Below, in pieces: positions 1-11,859 of a stretch of 64,000 bases of DNA. Within the stretch, counting starts at the first letter, position 1; each line of letters starts with the position of its first letter. A program made the position numbers and the translations under genes. The DNA comes from Riptortus pedestris (lineage: Eukaryota; Arthropoda; Insecta; Hemiptera; Alydidae), in assembly GCA_019009955.1 (NCBI GenBank), contig CM032233.1, positions 96,380,001 through 96,444,000 on the forward strand, in the 5' to 3' direction. The notes under the pieces are model-generated. The model was given only the letters and a program-made list of their open reading frames with translations. It searched no databases and was not told the origin of the DNA.

Positions 1-1735
1 CCCCAAAAATTTTAATTAGGTAAATTCTAATATTTAATTTGAACTTACTTTGAAATTTTTGAATTATATATTAAAGTTATTGTTTCAGAATGGTTTTATA
101 CATCAGCAATGTGAATAACGTTATGAATAAGTTTGTTTAGAATATACCTATTTTTATATTTTTTTTATACTCAATTTAAATATATTAATATTGTTAATTC
201 TTGTTGAATATATTAGCCTAAGCTACAATCATTTTAATAATCTCTTATATTTTAGTTCCTAAATTAGATTTATGGTATTAAGGAATATTTAGAGATTTGT
301 CACTACATTTAAACATGATTTTGTTTTCAAGAAGTTAAAAAAAATATGAATTTTCTGTATCTCTTATCAATGAGATACAAGAGTTCATAAAAATGCATAA
401 CTTTCATGCAATAAACTTTTTATATGAAATTCTTATTTATTCATAAAAAAAAATATATGACCCAATGATATGTGCTACTCGTTATCTAGCCCTCAAATGT
501 AATATTCATTGATTATTAAATTAGAGTGTGTAAATGAATTATTGTGAAAAATAATTTCTCTTCCTAGTTAAGAGTAGCTTGATTTTATGTTCTACACTAT
601 CTCTTTGTACATTCAAATATAAGTAATCATAGCATAAATAACATTATATCACTTTATTGGAGTGATCAAATATATGGTTCTATAAAAGGATTATCCTAAA
701 TCGTTATGTACGTTCTTCTATTGCCTTATTTACTGGATATAGTGTTCAAATTCTGATATTGAGTTTATTATTATTATATTATTACTTTGTATTGTCTAAC
801 TTTATTGTAATAAAATTATTTGTGCCAAAGAAATAAATGCAATGACCTCCCTTAATTTTCAATTCTTATTTTGAAAATGAAGGGAGTTCCCTTTTATTAA
901 AAAGGGTGGAATGTTTTTGTTATTAAACCTAGCCAAGTAAAAAATAAAAGTTTAATTTTGGACTTACTTAGAGGAAAAACCTCAGGGCATTTTTAAGGTT
1001 TGATGTGTTATAATGTGAAAGACACATTCATTTTTACCAGAGCCTCAACACTTGCCATTTGAGAGGTTCCCTGATAAAACCAATAAGTTGGTCAATGAAG
1101 TTTCTCCTGTAACTGGATTACTGTAACTATCTCATCAAGGTCTTAGAACAATTTAATAATTAAACAAGGGTGTTTGAGCATAATAAGTGTCATAGTTTGG
1201 TAAACACTTTTTCTATTAGTGCATAAAATGGTTCCTTTTTAGGCGGGTCACTTGTCAATAATGTTTTCAATGGGCTATATTCGGAAACAGGATATTTCTA
1301 TAGTGTTATTATTATTCAATTTCTTTAGTTACTTCAACAAAAGCACTAATTTCATTTATTTATTTAAGTATCCTTTTTGTTTTATATTAATTTTTATTAT
1401 TCGACTGAAATTACTTCTTCCAATGAAACAATTTGAATGAGCTACTATGGCTTTTGAAGTGTGTTTTTTAAGGGCTTTGATAGGGGTAGCCAATAAAATT
1501 GGAAAAACCACTTTCATTTTTATTTACAACTTACCTGAATCTTATGATTTTTGCCAGTATTCAATCAGTTCTGAGTTTGAGTGGTTCATTGTTGAAACCA
1601 ATAAGTCAATCAATGGATTAACAAGTGTAGCACTATTATCCTTAACTGTTTTCTTATTCTTTAATGATTATGATTAATGTTTTAATTTGGTGATTTTAAA
1701 ACCATACTTTATAGTTTTATTTATGTTATTAAAAT
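1..1735. other. AT-rich intergenic DNA, no gene recognised
   Basis: No reading frame here resembles a known protein. Two short stretches (about 1010-1100 and 1550-1640) share the core CCAATAAGTYRRTYAATG with a third stretch at about 5340-5400, so they look like old copies of one dispersed repeat. Another pair (about 820-845 and 1738-1762) shares GTGCCAAAGARATAAAT. The family could not be named. Confidence 0.4.
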
Positions 1736-1989
1736 TAATTGTGCCAAAGAGATAAATTAAATGAGCTGCTTAAGCCTTTGATAAAAGATTTTAGGTTATT
1801 CAGAGTTACATTCGAGGAACTAGAAACCATAAAAGGATCTATTATAAGCCACCGTTGAATAAACTTAATTATGTCCTCAGATCTGTTGAAGGTTCTGGTG
1901 CATGAAATTATAATAGACACTGCTCGGTGTAGAAATATGAAACCAGACTTTTTGTATAGAAAATACACATTTATTGTGTATAAATGCTG

Positions 1990-2310
1990 AAAATATTTTA
2001 TTTGTAATAGTGTCCATTGCTAGCCAAATATCTTTATCATCTCTCTGATAATTCATAAATGTCACAGAAAAAAAAAACTGTTGTTCTTTTAGAGTAAACC
2101 AGTTATTGAGCCATTTTTGTACATTACGGGTATCATAAGAAGTATAAAGCTGCTCAGCAATTGCGTGTCCTAGTGATACAAATAAATAATGTCGAAAGAG
2201 TTAGTAGCATGTGAAATTATTTTCCAACCAAAATTCTCAATTATTCCCTTGTCCAATTTTTCAGTGTGTAATGTTGAGTTAACATGAAGTAAAATCAATT
2301 ATTTTTTTGC
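1990..2310 (-). pseudogene. Mariner transposase C-terminal relic
   Basis: Read on the minus strand from about 2300 down, the sequence gives the C-terminal part of a mariner (DD34D) transposase across several frames. It includes LGHAIAEQLYTSYD, then VQKWLNNWFTLKEQQFF, matching the family's C-terminal pattern of GHxLAEQxFxSYE followed by W and KDExFF. Frames are broken and the catalytic residues are not preserved, so the copy is dead. It is independent of the mariner relic at 4061-4700 and of the plus-strand relic at 52415-53600. Confidence 0.6.
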
Positions 2311-2408
2311 TATTGAGATTGTACTCATGACACGATTTTCGAAAAAGTTCCTCAAATCAATCCTACCCAAGGAGATGATGAAAATGAGTTTCGTTCAAAA
2401 TTGTATAC

Positions 2409-2414
<6 letters not shown>

Positions 2415-2457
<43 letters not shown>
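2415..2457. repeat. (TA)n microsatellite
   Basis: Pure TA tract that abuts the head of the three-unit repeat element starting at 2458. The same junction recurs in the inverted copy at 39452. Confidence 0.95.
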
Positions 2458-2458
<1 letters not shown>

Positions 2459-3603
2459 TAGCTCAGATACCCGGCTTCGCCCGGGAATTCATTTGCGGCT
2501 TGATGGTGATGGTATTCTTTTGGCGTGGCTTTACTTTGCACAATATTTTGACATTTACCCTTCCCAGTGTTTAGGGTTAATACCCGTCGTTTCTGTACAT
2601 TCTGCATAGATTTAAGTTTTTAAGGACAAAATATTATAATTTGAATTAATTTTTCCAGGTGAGGTACCTGGTAGTTCATATTGAAAAGAATTGTTGAGCA
2701 TGTTTCTCTAAATAACAAAATAAACAACTTTTATTATGTACCCCAATAGGAAACGAAATATCACTATTTTTAATTTCAGGCCTCCCTTATAACCCCCACT
2801 TCTGCCCGTCCCTAGAAATGTTAATATGGCTTATTATAAGGAAGGCGTTAGTACTAATACACATACCCAGTGTTTTATTTAGTTTGGTTGAGTGTATTGT
2901 GCTAAATAAAATTGTTGACTACCGCTATATTTTTAGCGTATAACGCCTTTATACTTCGGTATACGACGATAATGTATATAACAAAAGTTTTTCTAAATAA
3001 CCAAATAAACAACTTTTGTTATGTGCATATTTGCCGAAAAACGAATAGAAAACGAAATATCACTATATTTAATATCAGGCCTCCCTTATAACCCCCACTC
3101 CTTCCCGTCCCTAGAAATGTTGGTATGGCTTATTATAATGAAAGCGTTAGTGCTAATACATATACCGAGTTTTATTTATTTCGGTTGGGTACTTTGTCTC
3201 AAATAAAATTGTTCACTTCCGCCATAGGTTTTAGCGTATATCTCGTTTATAATACGTTATACGAAAAAAATGTATATAACAAAAGTTACTCTAAATAACA
3301 AAATAAACAACTTTTGTTATGTTCATACTTGCCAATTGGAAATTTTTAATTTTAGGCCTCCCTTATAACCCCTACTCCTGTTCATCCCAGAGAATTTTAA
3401 TATACCCTATAGTCTAAGTTGGGTCAATAGTAAAATACATACCAAGTTTCATAAAATTCGGTTCAGCCGTTTATGCGTGAAAAGGTAACAAACAAACAAA
3501 CAGACACGAAAGAAACAAAATGTAGTTATGGTGTCTATGACATGTGAAACAAAAAGTTATCATGAAATTTCGCGAAAGAAATCAATGTACAGACAGAGGT
3601 TAC

Positions 3604-3615
<12 letters not shown>
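2458..3615 (+). mobile_element. Dispersed three-unit repeat element, copy 1
   Basis: It opens with CTAGCTCAGATACCCGGCTT and the hairpin CCCGG-CTTCGC-CCGGG. About three units of roughly 300 bp follow (near 2640, 2950 and 3250), each carrying a dyad AACAAAAGTT...AACTTTTGTT and a GCCTCCCTTATAACCCC block. The tail reads TTCGGTTCAGCCG followed by a CAAACAAACAAACAGAC run. The head and tail style is common in arthropod non-LTR or Penelope-type non-autonomous repeats. No protein is encoded, and the class is an inference. Confidence 0.65.

Positions 3616-3655
<40 letters not shown>
3607..3655. repeat. (TA)n microsatellite
   Basis: TA tract following the tail of the three-unit element, so that element is bracketed by TA tracts on both sides. 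Confidence 0.95.
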
Positions 3656-3659
<4 letters not shown>

Positions 3660-4050
3660 CTGTTACCGCTCTAGCGGTCACAATTTTTGTTTAATCGTCA
3701 CCGAACTCGATATATGAGCACTTCTTATAATGAGAAAGATCAAGTTCATTAATGGCGAAAATCGGGCCTGGGGAAGGGGGTTTTAGAGGGGGAGAATTTT
3801 GAAATATCTTCAGGGGTATGCGTCAGATAAAAAAATTGTATAGAATCAATCATATTGAAAATGTAATGTTCTATAAATGTTATGTACAGTTTTTTATTAT
3901 CTTGATTACTAGTCGAGACATTTGCATTTTTTAATTTTCGGCCTTCAGTAAACCCCCATTCCTACTAATGTCATAGCAACAATAAGCCCTTTTATTGCGA
4001 GGCACATTATTTGAAGCCTAAATACCAAACATTGTTCTCGTTGAACTTTT
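3656..4050 (-). repeat. Dispersed repeat family with a polypurine block
   Basis: The reverse complement contains CATTAATGAACTTGATCTTT followed by the sequence seen again at 59330-59470, and a related pyrimidine-rich block at 14300-14420. The second half (3850-4050) carries the module GTATAGAAYCAATC ... TTCGGCCTTCAGTAAACCCC, which recurs near 9900 and 31500. No coding content. Confidence 0.55.
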
Positions 4051-4060
4051 ACTTTCTTAA

Positions 4061-4700
4061 TTAAATGCAAATACGCACATGGGAAATCTGCTTAATTGGC
4101 GCAGCCCCTGCGTGACGGACTTTTTGATATTCTGGTTGTGTTTCATGCAATAATTGATCATTTGTTGACCTCAATATTAACAGTTTTAGCAACTCATAAT
4201 AGATCACACCTTTATAATCCCTCCAAACACAGTGTTGTCTTCTTTCCATAGTGATTTGGTCTTGCCATCTTGATGGTTAAAAGAGTTATCCATGATATTT
4301 TACAGTTAGGAATCTTGAAATATACCACTTCCATCACTTTTCACTATTCGTTAGAGAATAAGTTTCTTTTGTACTTGTTGAGAAGAATTTTGCTGTTTTT
4401 TTTTTTTTTTTTTGGTTCTTGACATCTTTCATTCATTACCCGTGTAACCCATTTTCCTATCTTCTGTATCATTTCATGGATTTCAAACATTTGGAGATGA
4501 CTAATCGTGTTACATTTAATTTATCTGCAAGTTGTTATGTTTAAGACCACTATATTCTTTGTTCCTCATGTAAAAATCACAACTTTTGATTTTTTTAAAC
4601 CATGATTTACCAGCAGCATTCTCACCAGAAACTTCAACAAGCATTTGATGTGACTCAGCAGCAGTTTTCTTTAAATGGTAATAATAAGTCAACTCTTGCC
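4061..4700 (-). pseudogene. Mariner transposase relic with shared motif at one end
   Basis: On the minus strand the N-terminal part reads KKTAAESHQMLVEVSGE then WFKKIKSCDF (about 4690-4560), matching the mariner N-terminal helix-turn-helix. The mid part reads CVWRDYKGVIYYELLK (about 4250-4190), which is the family's block between catalytic residues. The stretch between is degraded. The sequence then runs into a GTCACGCAGGGGCTGCG block (4080-4125) that is found elsewhere without a transposase. Inactive copy. Confidence 0.6.
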
Positions 4701-4709
4701 ACCCACAAA

Positions 4710-7700
4710 TTGTAGTTTGTGGGGCAATTTTTGTATCAACCACAAAAAACTTGACAAGCTCAATGCAATTAAAACTAAGCTGTTGTATGAAACTTATGAG
4801 TTTAAAATCTTAGCCACCTGTCAGAGACAGAAAATGATGCCAGTGATTCGGTTTGGCAAAAGCTACATTGACAACTAGGGACATTCATGAGTATTCTAGT
4901 TTCATATTTACACACTAAGTATCTTTTTGTTAGCACCAAAACAGTTGCCTAATTGAATGGTTCTTTGATAATAATTCGATCACTGATTTTTTTGTGTTCA
5001 GGATTATCTTTAACTGATTATTTTCTTCTATTTCTTGAGTAGTCAGTAAATATTCTAATTTTGAGGCTTTATTCAATGGCACTTATTATTTATTTTGTAT
5101 TTTCTGATTTCAATTCACTAAAATTGCCTGCTTCAAGGAAATAACTGTGGTTTGGCTTTTAAAGCTTATGTTTTGCTGGGGGGAAGTCTTTAATAGATTA
5201 TTTCACTATAGATAGATTCAGATCAAGGGTAAAAACATAATTTTGGGCCTTGGATGACTTACCTGAATATAAGTCTTCTGATTTTGTTGGTTAGTTTAAT
5301 AAAATATTATTTTAAAGTGAAAGATAGTTTCTATTTGCTGGTACTTGAATAGTTGCCATTTGGGTAGCGCTTGTTGTAACCAATAAGTTGATTAATGACT
5401 TTGTGAAAATCTTTGGATCAACATCTGAAAAAGGGCGAAGGACTGCCACACAGCTATGGTAAGAAATCAAATGGTTGGCTAGATGCAATCCCTGACTCAT
5501 GTTGGTTAAATTACAGATGTTAACAAATACTGCATTCACATAATTAATAATATAAAACTTATAATCATGGATATATGTACCCAAATAAGCTATATGAATA
5601 TATAGCCAATTAACGTTATACCATACTTATGCCATTAGTTCATTTTAAATAACATTGTAAAATATCATTTTAATTAACTGTATCAGATGATTTGTTTTTG
5701 TTTAAGTAAAATAAAAATGCAATGTGAAATTAAAGTGTTAAGAATCTGTGATTATTTGTATTTTATGAAATAAATTGAGTATTATCCATAATTTCTAGTA
5801 TTCTTCCTTATATTCTACACTATTATGTGATCCTGCTCTTTTGATTTGGTTTTTATTGTAAGCATAATATTTGTTAGCCAATTTTATCAAGGTTTAATTT
5901 TCAATTAAATTTTATAACTTTTTATCCAATCAACATAATTCAGATAAATAAAAAGAAATTAGAGGGTATTCAAAGAACCCCCACCTATAATTTATTTACT
6001 TAGTCCAGAGTACTGGATTAGTAGTTGAAGGGCCTGGCCCGATCTTCAGTGCACTAATTTTTTGTCCCTTAGTAACTTGGGGTCTTACTGCAGGTCCTGT
6101 GTGATTTGAGTGATAGATAAATTAGTTAATTTATACTATTAGAATTACTAATTGAAGGGATCATAAATTAACTTTTTCTTTCCAATCCTGGCTGCAAATG
6201 ATTAATTACCCAATAAACAAGACTGTTGGCAACTCTTGGTTGCTTGTGTTACATAGATTGAGAAAAATATCTAGATTTTAATAATTGATCAAAAACTTCT
6301 AAATCATATTGAAAAAGAAGAAGAGGTAGAGGTCCTTAAAAATTTAGGCGATCCATTACTTTTAAATCACTACAAAAACATAACAAAAATAAACCAAAAG
6401 AGTTACCAGCAATGCAATCATTGATGACTTGATAATTTATATGTTTTTATTCAATAAAATTGCAATAAATACATTTTTAAATAGTAACAACTTATCCATT
6501 TTTGAAGGCAGAGACTCCTGAGACAGTAAGACAGGACCACATCAAACTCATAGTGGGGAATAAAATGACATGGACATCACTATATCAGACTCATATCACT
6601 TTTGCAGGGTGATTTATTGCTAATTTCAAAACCTCACCTTTGTCATACCCAGGGGATTAGAATTTAAGCATTACAGTAAATAATTCTCTTGAAACACTTG
6701 CAAAATATTCGATGCCCTGTGATGGGCCTGAGTGGGTGTTCCCAGGAAAAATGATAAGATTAACATAAAAATTGGATTAAATTAATATTTCCAGACAATA
6801 AACTTTAAAATTAACTATACCACAAGAATGTGCAGAATTCACTTTAATTTTTTGGTCATTGCAAAACAAATGTGCCATCACTACTCTCTTAAATCTTGTA
6901 GTTTGCTTTAGGTTATTTAAAGCAAAATTGAATTAACTTTCTGATAGTCTACTTCTTGTAGATTATTTATCTCAAGTTTAAGTATTGTTTTGTTTTTATT
7001 TTTTTAGGCCCTAATAAATATTAATTTTGTTTAGTTTCATATTTACATTGCTATACAACCCTTCAACATTATTCATATACGTTACGGTACTTGAAATGTT
7101 CTCAATGATCATATTTCCATGAATATAATTTTAATTTCACTGTAGAATGCTAACTATCTTCATGTTCTTTCATCAATTTTATAATTTTCATTTCTGATGA
7201 CGAGCTTTTAGCATTGGAAATAAAATTCTTTATTGAATCTATTTAAAAAAATATTCGCATTGAAGTTCCGTGGTATAATAAGGGCAGAAGATTATGATTA
7301 GCTCATCAACATTATTGTGAATCACGGATCCCCCTGTGTGACTGTTTTTTTTTTTAACTTGAAATAAAGCAACATGAATTATATGATTCAACAAAATTGA
7401 TCGATTTGTTAGCGTTGTCAGGACACAAAACTTTTACAATTTTTGGATCATGTGAAAATTATTCAAGCAAGAACAAAAAGAGAAAGTTATTGATATATTG
7501 GAAAGCTTGTGAAAAGTATGAAAGAAGAGAAGGAGATAGAGAATAGGTTAGTAACTCACTGCCCAATAAGTTATTTATTCAATTTATTACAAGAGCTATG
7601 CAATGCCGTACTTTATACATCAATATGCATTTAAAGATACCATAAAGCCCAGTTGCCATGAAAAAAAGTAACAAAATGTTTCTACAAGGTCCATTTTTTT

Positions 7701-8285
7701 CTACAAAAAATGATTTAACAAAAATTTATTTTTCACATCAAAGCCTGTATTTCATACCTGCTCTTATGTAGTAGTACTTGTGGATCTAGTATTCTAAACT
7801 GAAGAGAATGTTTAGTCTTCTGAAATTAAACAAGAAGAAGAAAAGAAAGAATAAAACATCAATTACTGAAATAAATATAAATGAGAACTATTGGGTACCA
7901 TTATTCTTGTCTTCATTCCATTACAATAAAAAACAACCAATTACACAGGGAGAACTGAGGAACAAATGGAAAATGAAATTGCCCGGTCTCATTGGAGAAA
8001 ATTATAATTAGCATATTACATTAAGGAAGACAAATTGTTAAACAATAAATTATTTTTATTAATTTTTGAACTTCTACAATGTGAAATAATCTAATAATAT
8101 ATTACATTATATTTCTTAATGTGTTACAGTTGATGTCATTTACTTCACTATCAAAGAAAATGATTGTTGTCTGATAAAAAAGTGTAATCAGATGAGTTTT
8201 CAAAAATATTTTATTACTACTATGTGGTGCTACAGTCTGATGTAGTCCCACATAGTAGTAGTAGGCCTCCTTAATAAGCTCCACT
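4710..8285. other. Unassigned AT-rich intergenic DNA
   Basis: Only short unsupported frames occur here. A 90-codon minus-strand frame at 5312-5584 overlaps the dispersed repeat core noted near 1070 and 1600, which suggests an old mobile-element fragment rather than a gene. I recognise nothing else, including in the moderately GC-richer patches near 6000-6110 and 6510-6760. Confidence 0.35.
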
Positions 8286-8289
8286 GAGT

Positions 8290-8780
8290 AAATTGTGCAG
8301 TTGCTTACCAGTTGCGGGTGTCCAAAAGGTCTCGGGCATCTCAGATGACACCCTCCAATCTAAGCAGTGGTCTGCCTCCACTTATTTTCTGCTATATCCT
8401 TATGTCAAGTAATTTCTTGGGACTCTTCTTCCAGCATTGTAACAATATGTTCAGTCCAATGCAGTCATCCTACTTTGGTGTGCCTTATCATGTCCATCGT
8501 TATCCCCAACTCACAGGTATCCCTTCCCTTTTTCCTCCATTTCTCACTTACCTCAACTAGACCAAATATGTGATAAAGGTTTTCACATTTAATGCCGAGA
8601 AACTCTTTCCCTTCCATGGTTGTGAGGATCTAGGTCTACAATCTACAATCTGTATGTAAAGATAGGTCTGATGAGCATCTTGTAGAGGAGACATGTTGCA
8701 CAGTACTTGATGGCTGATGTTTCCTTAGACCAAAATAACACCTTTAGGCCTTTTTTATTCATGGTGGTTTGGTATCCTAT
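8290..8780 (-). pseudogene. LINE-type reverse transcriptase C-terminal relic
   Basis: Minus-strand translation in shifting frames gives MLIRPIFTY, then the GRPLLRLEGV block near 8350. The order matches the end of many non-LTR polyproteins: thumb segment with a YKSILRPVLTYGSETW-like patch, then a conserved GRPxxRWxDGV segment. Multiple stops and shifts show a dead copy. The exact clade cannot be assigned. Confidence 0.45.
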
Positions 8781-8789
8781 TTACACAAC

Positions 8790-10015
8790 TTGTGAATAAT
8801 ATTCTATACGAAAAATGGTCTACATTCAGAAATGTAATTGGGTACATTAATAGGAGTTATTGCACTTTATATCTGTTTTTCCTTTGGTTGACACAAATTC
8901 CCATATTTTCCATTGCTTAGGCCTTTAAAAATGCATTTTGAGGAATTCAAAGGGTCCTGAAAGTAGGTCTTTCTTAAAACCAAGTAATTGTTCCTGTCTG
9001 TAAAAATGGAGCCATTAATCTGGATTGAAGTGGTGATACCACTGAAAGGAGAGTTCTCTGAGATCATGGAACTATCTTCTTTTCTATGTGTCACCTTTAG
9101 AGCAAACGATTTCCTACTCTCATTTGCTTTCCTGTTTGTAAATGTCCTGGTTTCATACTAATATGCTCCTCAATTTCCTCTGCTTCTTTTCCCATTCCCT
9201 CTTCTTCCTAAGATCAGCTGCTTCTCTTTCCTTCTTCAATTCTTAAACTTGAAACCTGACATATATGACGCTTCTGTATCATATCAGGCGAATGAAACTG
9301 CTAATTTTCTATGCCCTCTTGCATGTTTATATTCATTGTAAAAAAAATTAATCAGAACACATAAAAAATTGTTCGTACGTTTCTAAACTCTTAGTAAATT
9401 TTTGTGGTGTGCGTTCAAGTGCAACCAGTTCACTGCTATTTTCGTTTGTGAGGTGCCTCATAAATAATATTCTTACAAAGAACAAGGTACTTGAGGTTGA
9501 ATTTCATTCAAGATCGTACTGTAAAACTACACAAAATATCCATTGATGATCTTCCTGAGCCCTTCTTCCATTCCACTCCTATATATGTCAGTGCATTCAT
9601 GCTTTTGAGCTGATTTTCTTTCTTTCCCAGTCTGAAGATATGGTATGTCCATGAAGGGCCTTACTTCAAACTTCATTCAAAACATTTGTCGTAAGTGTTT
9701 GTGCAACATAGTGAAGAGTAGGGAGGCTCCTACACTGTTCTAACTTCCTGTAAGATTTTATTTGAATCCAAAATGCGGGCAATGCCATCTGCGAATAACA
9801 AAAATAAGGTCCATTCAAATTTACATATATGTCTGTTAATGCTCTACAGTTGCAATTTTTGTTAACAGCTGAATTCAGACCCAGAGGAGTAGGGGTTTGA
9901 AAAACTGTAAATACCTTGGTTATTATGAGTCGGATCGAAAAACGTTATAAAATCAGTCAAAAATGTAATATACAACAATTGCAGTTATATATATTTTTCT
10001 CTAACAAAAAAGATG
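8790..10015. other. Unassigned DNA with one dispersed-repeat copy
   Basis: No gene recognised. About 9830-10010 is a copy of the family seen at 3850-4050 and 31490-31640: TTATTATGAGTCRGATCGAAA followed by a poorly conserved tail. Confidence 0.4.
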
Positions 10016-10019
10016 AATG

Positions 10020-10865
10020 GTATTATTTGAAGTTTTCAGGTTTAGAAACACCTTCACCCCTATTCATCTCATATTGACAATCATCATCATCATATCCATT
10101 AATCCTCGTGTACCACAATATGATGTGAGGTCTTGTAGAGTCTGGACCAGGTGTCTCATTCTTGAACCAACTCTCTTCACTTACTTTAATCCATGCCTTG
10201 TTTCTCGAACACCTCAACAACAATGTCTTCCAAAGAGATGTGTGGCCTTCCTCTTGGCTTCTTTCCTTCTACATGGGTCGCGTAGGTTTTCCTGGCAGTT
10301 CTTTCCTGATCCATCCTAAGGAGGAGTCTGAACCGGCTAAGCTTGTGCTCTTCAAGGATGGTGTGAGGTTAGCCTGTATGGTAGTGTTCAAGATCCTATA
10401 TTGTCAGACTGTTCCTACCACTTTGCAAAGATAACACATCCCCATGGGCTCGATTTGACTTTTGTGTTTTGAAGTGAGGGTCCATGATTCAGAAGAGCAC
10501 GAGAGGATAAGGAGAAATGAAGATTTATATAAAGCCATTTTAGTTTTCTTTGAAACCTCTCTTTTAACGAGAAAGCCTCTCCTGAGTAAACAACATTTTC
10601 TTCGTGTTGCTCCGATGCTCTGAGTCATTTCCACCAGGTCCAAGACTGTTATGAAGTTAGCAGAAACTACAACCTTGGCGAATACCTAATATTGCATTAA
10701 AAGTTTGTGATGATTAGTTCCTGGTCCTTACCACATTACTGTTTAAAGAGACTTATTACAGCCAAACTTGACCCTCGATCAATACCTCTCCCAATCAATG
10801 CTAGCTCTATGTATTCTTTCCTCACTCTGTCAAAAGCCTTTTGGAGGTCCACAATAATAATATTG
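10020..10865 (-). pseudogene. Non-LTR retrotransposon reverse transcriptase relic
   Basis: On the minus strand the element starts with IIVDLQKAFDRVRKEYIELA (about 10855-10790), the conserved RT block around the first catalytic Asp. After a degraded gap it gives KREVSKKTKMALYKSS and SWTLTSKHKSQIEPM (about 10580-10440), the standard thumb-end block. It finishes with a GRPRKR-type tail and DSTRPHIILW (about 10220-10110). The palm segment with the catalytic Asp pair is missing and frames shift several times, so it is a dead internal-deleted copy. It may belong with the relic at 8290-8780, but the two are not obviously one insertion. Confidence 0.65.
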
Positions 10866-11328
10866 ACAATAAGCTAATAAATTATGAATGATACGTCTTA
10901 TTTGAAGCTTAAATGTTGCATATTTTCTTTGTTCTATTACTATATGAGATACATGGATAAATATGCAATGTGATGTCATCAGTATGTTATTCCAGCACAT
11001 TGAAAATTGCTTAGCTTACACCTGCATAACCAGAATTTCATAGGAGAAAGCAATCTTTATTTTTTGAGCGGATAATTAAACCAAGGCATTATTTAGCTAG
11101 TTATAAAGAAGAGAAGATAGTCTTCTACAAGAGAAAATTCATTATTAGTAAACTAAATATTTGTGCCAACTCTTGTTCTCTATTTGTCGCATTAATTCTC
11201 CTGCAACCAATGCCACATCGATGTAGGCTGTTCTTTAGGCCCCAGCTCTCTCTACAATACCTTGTTGGTGCAACAACTTGCTATACTTCAAGACCTCTGA
11301 TGGCATGCCATATATTTATATATTTTAT

Positions 11329-11547
11329 TTATTTATTTTTTAAGGAAAAATAAAATCTTCTCCTTCTCCTCTTTTTCCTGAGGTGCACATTTTCCTCCAC
11401 ATTCTCATCCTCACCCAATGCAGAGCTCAATGTGTCTTCTGACAATGGAGCATTCAGAAAATAACTAAATGCTTTGTCCGTCTGTGTAAAAGCACTAGGA
11501 GCGAGTATGTCACCATATTGTGCTCTAAAACACTCACTCCTTACCTG
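11329..11547 (-). other. Unassigned 72-codon open stretch, GC-richer than its surroundings
   Basis: A minus-strand frame open for 72 codons lies just downstream of the morgue stop codon. It reads SECFRAQYGDILAPSAFT, continues with an acidic patch (GEDENVEENV), and ends in a basic run KKRRRRRF before a stop overlapped by AATAAATAAATAAA. It has no start codon of its own. Composition and charge pattern look protein-like, so it could be a terminal exon or a retrocopy of something I do not recognise. No domain can be named. Confidence 0.25.
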
Positions 11548-11748
11548 TTAGCCAGCCTCAACTGAACCAATGACATGATAGAACTTTTAGTTCTATGGTA
11601 GAGTTTAGTTAGCTATAGTTAACAATTAAACATTAAATAATATCAATGTATTTACAGTCTCTTTGGACTTCATGCCTTTGATAAAACAGTAATTTTTTTT
11701 TATGCACTCCAATAGTAAAAAACAACAAAAAACAATGAAACAGAAAAT

Positions 11749-11859
11749 TTAATTGAGCACATCATTCATTGCATACTTCCATGTCCAAGCTCTAGCAATG
11801 TTACTGAAAGCAATTTTATCTTCTTTATAGAGTTTCCCAACTTGAGGTTCCATACAAAC
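11749..11859 (-). CDS. morgue: morgue coding exon 8 and stop
   Basis: Residues 341-376, phase 0, starting VCMEPQVGKLYKEDKIAFSN and ending NDVLN then TAA. It matches the C-terminal helices of E2s (P.ia..y..d...f...ar.wt.kyA). TTTATT repeats on the plus strand near 11322-11335 could supply the poly(A) signal. Confidence 0.88.
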   Translation of the reverse strand, partial: VCMEPQVGKLYKEDKIAFSNIARAWTWKYAMNDVLN

